NCBI RefSeq assembly: GCF_030315745.1
Contig: NZ_JASXSH010000016.1
Span: 46,393 to 110,392, forward strand
DNA length: 64,000 nt
From: Gordonia heveisoli
GTDB taxonomy: Bacteria > Actinomycetota > Actinomycetes > Mycobacteriales > Mycobacteriaceae
Reading direction: 5' to 3'
Part shown: one piece after another, positions 56,721 through 64,000 of the stretch
How the letters are laid out: each line of letters opens with the position of its first letter
Numbering within the stretch: position 1 is the first letter of the stretch
Notes under the pieces: model-generated
The model's database searches: none
What the model saw: only the letters and a program-made list of their open reading frames with translations
Told to the model about the DNA's origin: nothing
Translations under genes and position numbers: made by a program

Positions 56721-58007
56721 TCAGACGGGCTGGTCCCCCACCCGGACCGCACGATAGCGGACGAAAGCCGGGATCATCAGTGCGGCAACAACTGTCAGCA
56801 CCATGGTGGCGATACCCCCACCGGCGGTGGTGACCGCGGTACCCACCAGCGCAGCCGAGGCACCGTGCGCGACGTCGGCGATGCGGGGTCCACCCGCCAC
56901 GACGACGATGAACACCCCCTGCAGTCGGCCACGCACCTCGTCGGCCGCGGCCGCCTGCAGCATCGTCTGGCGGAACGCCGCGGACGCCATGTCGGCGGCG
57001 CCACCGATCATCAGCGCCACCACCACGATCGGCAGCATCGGAAAGGGGTTGCCGTCGGCGAAGAACAACGCGCAGCCGGCCACCGTGATCGACGCACCCC
57101 AGATCAGGATGCACACGATCACCGCCAGTCCCTGCCTGCTGATCCGGGTGACCCAGCCGGAGAACACACCGCCGATAACCGCACCGGCGGGGATCGCGGC
57201 GAACAGCAACGCGAAGGCCAAACCACCGTTGTTGGGTCCGCCGAAGTCTTCATGGGCCATCTGCGGAAACAGTGCACGTGGCATACCGAAGATCATGGCG
57301 ATGAGATCCACCAGGAAACTGGCCATCAGCACCTTGTGGGCGCCGAGATAGACGAAGCCGTCGACGACCGACCGCAATCCGGCGGTCGGCCGCGGCTGCC
57401 CGTCGGTGTGTTCGGGCCGCAGCGCAGGCAGTCGGATGACCGCCCAGAGTGTGGCCAGCAGTCCGACCGTGTCGACCAGATACAGCAGCGCATACCCGAG
57501 TACGGGGATCAGCGCCCCACCCACCAGCGGACCGGCGATCGCGCCGGCCTGCATGACCGTCATATTCAGCGAGTTCGCCGCCGGTAGTTCACGTGACGGC
57601 AGCAGCCGAGGTAGCACCGCGCTCCGCGTGGGCTGGTTGACCGCGAAGAAGCCCTGCTGGACGGAGAACGTGACCAGCAGCACCCACACGTTGTCCCAGC
57701 CCAGATAAGCCTGCAACCAGAACACGGCACTCGTGCCGATCAGTCCGAGCGTGGTGACGATCAGGATCAGGCGCCGGTCGAACACATCGGCCAGCGCGCC
57801 GCCCCACAACCCGAACACGATGAGTGGGACCAGCCCGAACAAGCCGGTCAACCCCACATAGGCGGAGTTGTCGGTGATCGCGTAGATCTGTGCCGGAACC
57901 GCGACGACGGTCAGCTGCGCGCCGATGACGGTGACAATGTTCGCCGACCACAACCGCCGGAAGTACTCGTTGCGCAGCGGCGTCGTATCGGCGAGGAGTC
58001 GAGACAC
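56721..58007 (-). CDS. MFS transporter, EntS-like
   Basis: The 428-residue protein has 12 predicted membrane helices. It begins LRNEYFRRLWSANIVTVIGA, has ALADVFDRRLILIVTTLG (MFS signature A loop), QPTRSAVLPRLLPSRELPAA and the second-half VTRISRQGLAVIVC loop. It fits the MFS-3/enterobactin exporter-like group, which expels siderophores or drugs. TATCGT stands 7 nt before GTG 58007, so the mRNA may be leaderless. It follows pdxH by 15 bp on the same strand and may overlap with its transcript. Confidence 0.87.
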   Translation of the reverse strand: MSRLLADTTPLRNEYFRRLWSANIVTVIGAQLTVVAVPAQIYAITDNSAYVGLTGLFGLVPLIVFGLWGGALADVFDRRLILIVTTLGLIGTSAVFWLQAYLGWDNVWVLLVTFSVQQGFFAVNQPTRSAVLPRLLPSRELPAANSLNMTVMQAGAIAGPLVGGALIPVLGYALLYLVDTVGLLATLWAVIRLPALRPEHTDGQPRPTAGLRSVVDGFVYLGAHKVLMASFLVDLIAMIFGMPRALFPQMAHEDFGGPNNGGLAFALLFAAIPAGAVIGGVFSGWVTRISRQGLAVIVCILIWGASITVAGCALFFADGNPFPMLPIVVVALMIGGAADMASAAFRQTMLQAAAADEVRGRLQGVFIVVVAGGPRIADVAHGASAALVGTAVTTAGGGIATMVLTVVAALMIPAFVRYRAVRVGDQPV

Positions 58008-58022
58008 CCGGTAGACGATAGG

Positions 58023-58748
58023 TCAGGGCTGGAGACGCTCCGCGCGCCACCCGTCGTCGAAATGGGTCAGCCGTACCCGATTGTGCAGCCGATTTGCCCG
58101 CCCCTGCCAGAATTCAACCACCGTCGGCAAAATCCGGTAGCCGCCCCAGGTGGGTGGGACCGGGATCTCGGCGCCGCCGTCGAACCCGCCGAACTGGTGC
58201 GCAACCCGCGCGGTGTGGGCCTCGAGTTCGGTACGTGAATCGACGGGCCGGGACTGTGCGGAGGCGTATGCCGAGATCTGCGAGCCGCGTGGCCGGCTGT
58301 ACCAGTAGGCCTCGGTCTCCTCCATCGAGACGTGTTCGACGGGGCCGCGGAAGTGCACTTGACGTTCGAGGCCGATCCACGGGAAGGTCACCGACGCGTA
58401 GGGGTGCGCGGCGATGTCACGTCCTTTGTCGGAGTCGTAGCCGGTGAAGAAGACGACGCCGGTGGCGTCTATCCCCTTGCAGAGCACCGTGCGCGTGGCC
58501 GGGTATCCGTCGGCGTCGACCGTACCGAGCACCATGGCGTTGGGTTCGGCAATCCGGGCGTCGACAGCCTCGTGCAGCCACACCTCGAAGAGGTCGAGCC
58601 ATGGCGGGTCGCCCCGCAACCAACTCGGGTCGAGGTTCTCCCGAATACCGTCAGCTCCCGCCGCGCGATCACCTTCTCCGATATTCGGTGGGATGCCGCC
58701 ACCGTAGCCGACCCGCATGTTCGGAAGGTCTATCCGTTGATCTGCCAC
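58023..58748 (-). CDS. pdxH: Pyridoxamine 5'-phosphate oxidase
   Basis: The 241-residue FMN enzyme oxidises pyridoxine or pyridoxamine phosphate to pyridoxal phosphate. Motifs are EPNAMVLGTVDADGYPATRT, VLCKGIDATGVVFFTGYDSD (FMN), YASVTFPWIGLERQVHFRG, YWYSRPRGSQISAYAS, IPVPPTWGGYRILP and VEFWQGRANRLHNRVR. I choose GTG 58748 because TAGCCT (58762-58757) stands 8 nt before it; ATG 58718 would remove part of the N-terminus (ADQRIDLPN) that family members share. Divergent from citA. Confidence 0.95.
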   Translation of the reverse strand: MADQRIDLPNMRVGYGGGIPPNIGEGDRAAGADGIRENLDPSWLRGDPPWLDLFEVWLHEAVDARIAEPNAMVLGTVDADGYPATRTVLCKGIDATGVVFFTGYDSDKGRDIAAHPYASVTFPWIGLERQVHFRGPVEHVSMEETEAYWYSRPRGSQISAYASAQSRPVDSRTELEAHTARVAHQFGGFDGGAEIPVPPTWGGYRILPTVVEFWQGRANRLHNRVRLTHFDDGWRAERLQP

Positions 58749-58855
58749 CCTTGGAAAGGCTACTCCCCGGTACACGGGCGATGCCCGCGCTCTAGAGTTC
58801 TTGGTGTTGGTATCAACTCGCACACGACGACGTGTCGACGGATGGGTGGTTCACC

Positions 58856-59986
58856 ATGGCTAACACGGTCCCCGCGGATTTTGTCCCAGGTCTCGAGGGC
58901 GTGGTCGCCTTCACCTCCGAGATCGCCGAACCGGACAAGGACGGCGGCAATCTGCGTTATCGCGGAGTCGACATCGAGGACCTGGTGGAGAATCGGGTGA
59001 CCTTCGGCGACGTGTGGGCGCTGCTCGTCGACGGCCGCTTCGGTGATGGGCTGCCGCCCGCCGAACCCTTCCCGCTGCCCGTGCATTCCGGTGACGTTCG
59101 CGTCGACGTGCAGGCGGCGCTGCCGATGCTGGCCCCGATCTGGGGATACCAGCCACTGCTCGACATCGACGACGCCACCGCCCGCGACAACCTGGCCCGC
59201 GCCTCGGTGATGGCCCTGTCCTATGTCGCGCAGTCCGCGCGCGGGTTGTCGCAGCCCGAGGTTCCGCAGCGCATCGTCGACCAGTGCGAGACCGTCACCG
59301 CCCGGTTCATGACGCGGTGGAAGGGAGATCCCGATCCCCGACACATCGCGGCGATCGACGCCTACTGGGTCAGCGCCGCGGAACACGGCATGAACGCCTC
59401 GACGTTCACCGCGCGGGTCATCGCCTCCACCGGCGCCGACGTCGCCGCCGCACTGTCGGGTGCCATCGGCGCGATGTCCGGGCCGCTGCACGGAGGTGCA
59501 CCGGCACGGGTGCTACCGATGATCGAGGAGGTCGAACGCACCGGCGACGCCCGCGGCCTGGTCAAGGGCATCCTGGACCGCAAGGAGAAGCTCATGGGCT
59601 TCGGTCACCGCGTCTACCGCGCCGAGGATCCGCGTGCCCGGGTGTTGCGCCACACTGCCCAGCAGCTCGGTGTGCCGCGCTTCGAAGTCGCCGCCGCATT
59701 GGAACAAGCCGCACTCGCCGAGTTGCGCGAGCGCCGTCCCGACCGGGCCATCGAGACCAACGTCGAGTTCTGGGCGGCGGTCATGCTCGACTTCGCCGAG
59801 GTACCGCCGCACATGATGCCTGCAATGTTCACCTGCGGCCGGACCGCAGGCTGGTGCGCACACATCCTCGAGCAGAAGCGGCTGGGCAAGCTGATCCGCC
59901 CGAACGCCATCTACATCGGACCCGGCCCCCGCCGGCCCGAGGATGTCGAGGGCTGGGACAAGGTCACCCCGGCCCCCGGACTCTGA
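58856..59986 (+). CDS. citA: Citrate synthase 2 / 2-methylcitrate synthase-like
   Basis: The 376-residue enzyme is shorter than GltA and lacks its beta-rich N-terminal segment, as does mycobacterial CitA (Rv0889c). Active-site segments are present: GPLHGGAPARV, GFGHRVYRAEDPRAR and NVEFWAAVMLDF with the Asp. It could act on acetyl-CoA or propionyl-CoA. The ATG at 58856 has no strong ribosome binding site; GTG 58832 is the other choice. It is divergent from pdxH (107 bp) and followed by a 62-bp palindromic element. Confidence 0.92.
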   Translation: MANTVPADFVPGLEGVVAFTSEIAEPDKDGGNLRYRGVDIEDLVENRVTFGDVWALLVDGRFGDGLPPAEPFPLPVHSGDVRVDVQAALPMLAPIWGYQPLLDIDDATARDNLARASVMALSYVAQSARGLSQPEVPQRIVDQCETVTARFMTRWKGDPDPRHIAAIDAYWVSAAEHGMNASTFTARVIASTGADVAAALSGAIGAMSGPLHGGAPARVLPMIEEVERTGDARGLVKGILDRKEKLMGFGHRVYRAEDPRARVLRHTAQQLGVPRFEVAAALEQAALAELRERRPDRAIETNVEFWAAVMLDFAEVPPHMMPAMFTCGRTAGWCAHILEQKRLGKLIRPNAIYIGPGPRRPEDVEGWDKVTPAPGL

Positions 59987-60006
59987 ACTCCCCCGCAACC
60001 CCCCGG

Positions 60007-60077
60007 GCAAAAGCGCCACTTCCGACGACAGGCGCCACATCTAACATGCGCCGCTGCGTCGAAAGTGGCGCTTTTGC
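60007..60077. repeat. Palindromic element, copy 1 (terminator-like)
   Basis: A long hairpin: GCAAAAGCGCCACTT at the left pairs with AAGTGGCGCTTTTGC at the right, and CGACG/CGTCG extend the stem after one mismatch. The core 60012-60073 is nearly the same as 61058-61119. It lies 21 bp after the citA stop and ends in CTTTT, so it can act as the citA terminator. Confidence 0.85.
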
Positions 60078-60142
60078 GGGGCGTCCCGGGGTCCTGTGGA
60101 CAATCGCAGCTCGACGTCGACGCGGAACGGCATCCTCAAGCG

Positions 60143-61042
60143 ATGACCGACGACTCGTCCCTCATCCGCCGCGCGACACTTCGTACGGTCCTTGACGCCG
60201 GCGAGATTCGCGAACGCGAACGCGACGGCACCCTGACGTCGGTGTGGCGCGGTGTGGTCCACGAGGGCACGGTCCCCGACGACGAACTCGACCGGTACCG
60301 CCTGACGGTCCTCGGGGCCGCACTGACCGGTGGCCCGCAGCGGGTGGTCAGTCACGTCTCCGCGGCTGTGCTGCACCGGATTCCACTCCTCCGGCCGGAT
60401 CTGTCACGCGTTCATTTCACGACCGGCTCGACGGGACGTCGCAGCACCAAGATTCACCTCCATCGCGGAACCCTGCCAGAAAGGGACACGACCGTCATCG
60501 ACGACGTTCGAGTGACGACGCCGGCGCGAACCGTCGCCGATGTCGCGCGGGGAGTCACGTTCGAACAGGCGGTGTGCTGCCTGGACAGCGGACTCCGTCT
60601 CGGTGCGTCTCATGACGACATCACCCACCTGGCCCGCGCCTGCGCGGGGCACAAAGGAGCCGGTCGGCTTCGGCAGGCATTGGCGGTGGCCGACGGGCGA
60701 TCGGAGTCGGTAGGCGAATCCTACAGTCGTGCGCTCATGATCCGCCTCGGCATTCCGATGCCCGATCTGCAGGTGGAGATCGTGGACACGCGCGGCCAAT
60801 TCATCGCTCGGGCAGACTTCGGTTGGGGTGATGCCGTCGTCGGCGAGTTCGATGGCCGCGTCAAGTATTCAGGCGCCTTCGGGCAGCGTCCCGAGGACAC
60901 CGTGTTTGCGGAGAAGCGGCGCGAGGATGCCATCCGGCGGACCGGCCGCATCGTGGTGCGCTGGACGTGGCAGGACTTGCTCGACCCACCGCACTTTCGT
61001 CGGTTGATCATGACCGCGTTGCGTGACGCCGGGCTGGTGTGA
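60143..61042 (+). CDS. AbiEi-antitoxin-like / DUF559-like protein
   Basis: The 299-residue protein starting at ATG 60143 has an N-terminal winged-helix-like region (SSLIRRATLRTVLDAGEIRE), a middle part (HVSAAVLHRIPLLRPDLSRV, VIDDVRVTTPARTVADVARG) matching the AbiEi/DUF4095-type pattern, and a C-terminal Vsr/DUF559-type nuclease-like region (ADFGWGDAVVGEFDGRVKYS, EKRREDAIRRTGRIVVRWTW). In the last, E-F-D, Glu/Lys and Arg could form an endonuclease-like site. Many paralogues of this type occur in actinobacteria, often without a partner toxin. It lies between two copies of a 62-bp palindrome. Function unknown. Confidence 0.75.
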   Translation: MTDDSSLIRRATLRTVLDAGEIRERERDGTLTSVWRGVVHEGTVPDDELDRYRLTVLGAALTGGPQRVVSHVSAAVLHRIPLLRPDLSRVHFTTGSTGRRSTKIHLHRGTLPERDTTVIDDVRVTTPARTVADVARGVTFEQAVCCLDSGLRLGASHDDITHLARACAGHKGAGRLRQALAVADGRSESVGESYSRALMIRLGIPMPDLQVEIVDTRGQFIARADFGWGDAVVGEFDGRVKYSGAFGQRPEDTVFAEKRREDAIRRTGRIVVRWTWQDLLDPPHFRRLIMTALRDAGLV

Positions 61043-61057
61043 GCGCCGCCCCGCACA

Positions 61058-61119
61058 CGCGCCACTTCGGACAGCACGCGCCACTTCTAACTAGCGCCGC
61101 TGCGTCGAAAGTGGCGCTT
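61058..61119. repeat. Palindromic element, copy 2 (terminator-like)
   Basis: The second copy of the element, with GCGCCACTT repeated at 61059 and 61078 and the complementary AAGTGGCGC at 61109-61117. It stands 15 bp after the AbiEi-like stop and just before the end of the ABC permease gene (61134), so it is well placed to end both transcripts. Confidence 0.85.
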
Positions 61120-61133
61120 CTGCCGGGACGGCC

Positions 61134-62756
61134 TCAGCCGACGTCGCGCCTGGCGAACACCGCCTGCGCGAGGGCGACCAACGCCGCCGCGAGGCAGGCC
61201 ATCACGACGACGGGCAGCCAGCGCATCGGTTCGACGGGCACCAACGGCGTGTGGGTGTACGGCGAGAGATCCTTCACCCATTGCGGCAGGTCGAACATCC
61301 CCGACATCGGCCCGAGGAACAGCGCGACGAGCACGATGAACCACCCGAGCATCACCAGCCTCGACCGAATTCCATAGAGCGCCAGCACGAGTGAGGACAC
61401 CACCAGGGCGGCGGGCAATTGCGCGAGCGCTGCCTGCACCAGGTCGGCACCGGCCCGCCCCGCATCACCGCCCGCGAGCGCGTTGCCGACGATGATCGAG
61501 ACGACCGCCGACGCCAGGATCGCCACGACACCCAGCATTGCCATCTCGATGTAGGCGAACAGGAACCTGCTGCGTGACGCCGGTGTCGCCAACAGCACCT
61601 CGGTGCGCGCGGCGTGTTCCTCGCCGTGCATTCGGGTCGTCAGGTTCACCGTCCACGCACCGGCCGCGATGGCGAAGAAGGTCATCATCGTCATCCCGAA
61701 CAGGGTTTCCAGATCGGCAGGCGTCGTGGTCTGGCGAATAATCTCGTCGAATTTCGAATTGCCTTCGGCCAGTTGACTCACCGAAGGCTGCATGAACCCG
61801 ACGACCAGCCCGTAAACGATCACGCCGCCCACCCACGAACCCAGCAACGGCGCACTCAGTCGTGCGACGATCACCTCGATCGACCCCATGTGCCGGGCAT
61901 CGGCCGGCCCCGGGCGGGGTGCGATGAGCCCGCCACCGAGGTCGCGTCGGTTGGTGACCGCGGCGGCCAGCGACCAGCCGGCCGCGAATACCACGACCGA
62001 GGTCAGGGCGAACCAGAGGTTGTTGTCGCCGAACGGGTCGATGAGTTGCGCCCAGCCCATCGGGGTCAGCCAGCGTAACCACCCCCAGCCGCCGGTCGAG
62101 TCGGCGACGCCGCGCAGCAGGTAGCCGACCAGCACCACCGACGCTGCTGTCATATTCGCAATATGCGAGGTCTTGGCAACCTGCGCGGTCACCAGCGCGG
62201 CGCCCGCCGCCGCCATCCCGGTTGACGCGTATTGTGCGAACACCGCCGCCACATCTGCGGCCTCGGCCCCGAGTGGAAACAGCATGAGCGACATGGCCAG
62301 CGCCACCACGATGCTGAACACGGATGCGGCGATCGCGGCGGCCGACAGTGGCGCGAGCGGCCCGACGACTCCCGACCGGACGAGTTCGGCCCGCCCGAGC
62401 TCTTCTTCCTTCCGTGTCTGACGCACCACCTGGAGGACGACGCAGACACCGAGCGCCGCAACCATGAAGAGCCCGGCACGCCACACGGTCATCGAGGCGG
62501 CCGAGTCGGTGTGGTCGAGCGGACCGAGGAGGAAACGGAAAGCCGAGTTCGCGCCGAGGCCGGCACGCGCCGCCTGCCGCTCGGCCGCCCCGGGATACAT
62601 GCTGTTGATCGACGCTGCCGTCGACACATTGAGCAGCAGAAAGACTGCCAACGTGATGGTTATCGTCAGCCACTCGCGACGCAACATGAGCCGCAACATC
62701 ATCGCGGTGCCGGCGAATCGGTCCGAGGTTCGTGGAAGGACCGGGCTCGTCGTCAT
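61134..62756 (-). CDS. ABC exporter permease
   Basis: The 540-residue protein has about 12 membrane helices in two similar halves, each starting with a hydrophilic segment ([40 protein letters not shown]). The helix before [20 protein letters not shown] carries the short cytoplasmic coupling region typical of two-half exporter permeases for polyketides or drugs. ATG 62756 overlaps the ATPase stop. Downstream is the 62-bp palindromic element. The cargo is unknown. Confidence 0.85.
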   Translation of the reverse strand: MTTSPVLPRTSDRFAGTAMMLRLMLRREWLTITITLAVFLLLNVSTAASINSMYPGAAERQAARAGLGANSAFRFLLGPLDHTDSAASMTVWRAGLFMVAALGVCVVLQVVRQTRKEEELGRAELVRSGVVGPLAPLSAAAIAASVFSIVVALAMSLMLFPLGAEAADVAAVFAQYASTGMAAAGAALVTAQVAKTSHIANMTAASVVLVGYLLRGVADSTGGWGWLRWLTPMGWAQLIDPFGDNNLWFALTSVVVFAAGWSLAAAVTNRRDLGGGLIAPRPGPADARHMGSIEVIVARLSAPLLGSWVGGVIVYGLVVGFMQPSVSQLAEGNSKFDEIIRQTTTPADLETLFGMTMMTFFAIAAGAWTVNLTTRMHGEEHAARTEVLLATPASRSRFLFAYIEMAMLGVVAILASAVVSIIVGNALAGGDAGRAGADLVQAALAQLPAALVVSSLVLALYGIRSRLVMLGWFIVLVALFLGPMSGMFDLPQWVKDLSPYTHTPLVPVEPMRWLPVVVMACLAAALVALAQAVFARRDVG

Positions 62757-63664
62757 CGACGATCCCCGGCATCGGAGTATGCGTGCAGGAACAGCTCTTC
62801 CAGGCTCGGCGGCTCGACCGCGAGTTGGGCCACGTCGTGCGAAGCGAGCGCACGGGTCACCGCGGCCAGGCCGGTGTCGTCGACGGTGAAGGTGACCGCT
62901 GACCCATCGACGGCGAAGTCGAAGACACCGTCGATGTTCCGCAGATCGCCCGGGTCACCCGCGAGGGTCGCGGTCACCCGCGATCGTCGAAGGTGGCGGA
63001 GCTGTGTCAGCGTGCCGGACTGGACAGTTCGGCCGGCCCGGATGATCGTCACCGTCTCGCAGAGTTGCTCCACTTCGGCCAGGAGGTGACTCGACATCAG
63101 CACTGCCGCACCCGCCTCAGCACGTTCACGAACGCAGGTGACGAATTCACGGGTCATCAGCGGGTCCAGACCTGATGTCGGTTCATCGAGGATCAGCAAC
63201 TCGGTATCGGCGGCCAACGCAGCCACCAGCGCCACCTTTTGCCGGTTGCCCTTGGAGTACGTGGAGGCCTTCTTGGTCGGGTCCAGCTCGAATCGCTCGA
63301 TGAGTTCGGCTCGACGCGTCGCAGATTCGACGCGCACTCCTCGCAGCGACAGCAGCAGGTCGACGCACTGTCCCCCGGTCAGTTGGGGCCAGAGGTTCAC
63401 ATCGCCCGGGACATAGGCCAGCCGCCGATGAATCGCGACGGCATCAGCGTGCGGGTCAGCCCCGAATACGCGGACCGTGCCGGCGTCATACCGGTACAGC
63501 CCCAGCAGGATTCGGATGGTCGTCGACTTTCCGGACCCATTCGGTCCGAGGAACCCTGCCACCTCCCCACGACCGACGGTGAGGTCCAACCCGTCCAGCG
63601 CCCGGAACCGGCCGAACTTCTTGATCAGTCCCGACACCTCGATAATCTGGTCTGCCCGGTTCAT
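62753..63664 (-). CDS. ABC transporter ATP-binding protein
   Basis: The 303-residue ATPase has Walker [10 protein letters not shown] near residue 42, signature [11 protein letters not shown] (a variant of LSGGQ), Walker [14 protein letters not shown], and switch His SSHLL. The C-terminal 80 residues are the beta-rich extension of the drug-exporter (CcmA/DrrA-like) group. ATG 63664 (MNRADQ) is used; the open frame to 63808 has no conserved sequence. It is translationally coupled to the permease (ATGA). A 206-bp region with AT-rich TTGACAACTCCATAGTG lies upstream and may hold its promoter. Confidence 0.92.
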   Translation of the reverse strand: MNRADQIIEVSGLIKKFGRFRALDGLDLTVGRGEVAGFLGPNGSGKSTTIRILLGLYRYDAGTVRVFGADPHADAVAIHRRLAYVPGDVNLWPQLTGGQCVDLLLSLRGVRVESATRRAELIERFELDPTKKASTYSKGNRQKVALVAALAADTELLILDEPTSGLDPLMTREFVTCVRERAEAGAAVLMSSHLLAEVEQLCETVTIIRAGRTVQSGTLTQLRHLRRSRVTATLAGDPGDLRNIDGVFDFAVDGSAVTFTVDDTGLAAVTRALASHDVAQLAVEPPSLEELFLHAYSDAGDRR

Positions 63665-63870
63665 CGATGCCCCAATCTCCCGTGCACGTTCCACATTCTC
63701 CACCTCGAGTGGACCAGCTTCATGGCCGACGCGGCATCGATTCCACCGGATCGGCGTCACCGTGACGCCCCCATCCCGCCACAGGCCGCAGGGCCTTAGA
63801 CCTCTCACACTATGGAGTTGTCAACGAACACAGCACCTCACGGGAGGTAACACTCGGGGGCAGGGGCGGG

Positions 63871-64000
63871 TTAGGCGGCGGCGAGTTCGGTATCTGACAG
63901 GCGCATCGTGCGCCGGTTGTAGGCCGGTAACGGCCGACACCGCGCATCGACGGTGGCGGGTGGGATCAGCCACGGATGGCGATCGGCACCGAGGAACACC
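63871..64000 (-). CDS. 3' end of probable DUF222/HNH endonuclease-like gene
   Basis: Only the last 42 codons lie in the window, ending at TAA 63873-63871. The visible C-terminus reads LGADRHPWLIPPATVDARC, then RPLPAYNRRTMRLSDTELAA. The HPWLIPP segment and the basic tail resemble the C-termini of DUF222/HNH proteins that are common in Gordonia and mycobacteria. The catalytic part is outside the window, so the call is tentative. Another, unrelated C-terminus cannot be excluded. Confidence 0.45.
   Translation of the reverse strand, partial: VFLGADRHPWLIPPATVDARCRPLPAYNRRTMRLSDTELAAA

Noticed and set aside
58718..58823. Longer pdxH start at 58823
   Set aside because: The added N-terminus is unlike the family and overlaps the predicted promoter; GTG 58748 has a -10 box at the correct distance.

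Overview
The window is high-GC DNA with many GTG starts, TANNNT -10 boxes lying 6-9 nt before start codons (leaderless transcripts), and gene content typical of mycolic-acid Actinobacteria (Corynebacteriales). A complete rubber oxygenase gene (lcp) with a divergent TetR gene points to a Gordonia-like organism. From memory, much of the gene order recalls the M. tuberculosis Rv0889c-Rv0960 region (pgi, SDR, Fpg-like, chorismate mutase; ctpE, Rv0906, Rv0909/Rv0910, echA6; gltA2, citA, pdxH), interrupted by accessory blocks. No phage, insertion sequence, integrase or CRISPR array was seen.

Layout. 1-7.5 kb: the end of a cell-surface protein, a multi-membrane GT-C-like protein, chorismate mutase, pgi, a small acidic protein and a lipoprotein divergent from one overlapping promoter, a tandem hairpin repeat, and an SDR. 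7.5-12.1 kb: a tightly coupled four-gene minus-strand operon (ThDP enzyme, SRPBCC-like protein, ketoacyl synthase III with a frameshift, HisC-like aminotransferase) that looks like a small undescribed biosynthetic pathway. 12.2-15.3 kb: sensor kinase and response regulator in tail-to-tail overlap, with an Fpg-like glycosylase upstream of the regulator. 15.3-19.7 kb: CysQ-like phosphatase, cobF, an SDR, an LGFP/sunset-domain envelope protein, and tRNA-Arg(CCT). 20-24 kb: a membrane acyltransferase, lcp, its TetR neighbour and an SRPBCC protein. 24.2-32 kb: FUSC-like transporter, type III glutamine synthetase, and the proline catabolism locus pruC/pruA-pruB. 32-39 kb: a vWA protein, then an Rv0910-like toxin and Rv0909-like antitoxin separated by an opposite-strand 3-methyladenine DNA glycosylase, ctpE-like P-type ATPase and an Rv0906-like hydrolase.

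39.2-43.5 kb: a TetR-headed run with a PLP aldolase/racemase-like enzyme, a sugar-lactone oxidase and XdhC. 43.5-49.4 kb: NCS1 permease, echA6-like gene, a flavin oxidoreductase, DNA photolyase and FKBP. 49.4-59.9 kb: gltA, PfkB kinase, pxpB-pxpC, a tandem pair of MpaB/DUF2236 oxygenases behind a near-consensus promoter with an operator, a 2OG-Fe(II) dioxygenase, an MFS exporter, pdxH and a second citrate synthase. 60-64 kb: an AbiEi/DUF559-like gene bracketed by two copies of a 62-bp palindromic element, an ABC exporter pair, and the 3' end of a probable HNH-type gene.

The most unusual items are the four-gene operon with its frameshift, the split toxin-antitoxin locus whose divergent genes share a CCATGG start site, the repeated hairpin elements at gene ends, and three DUF2236-superfamily oxygenases in one window.
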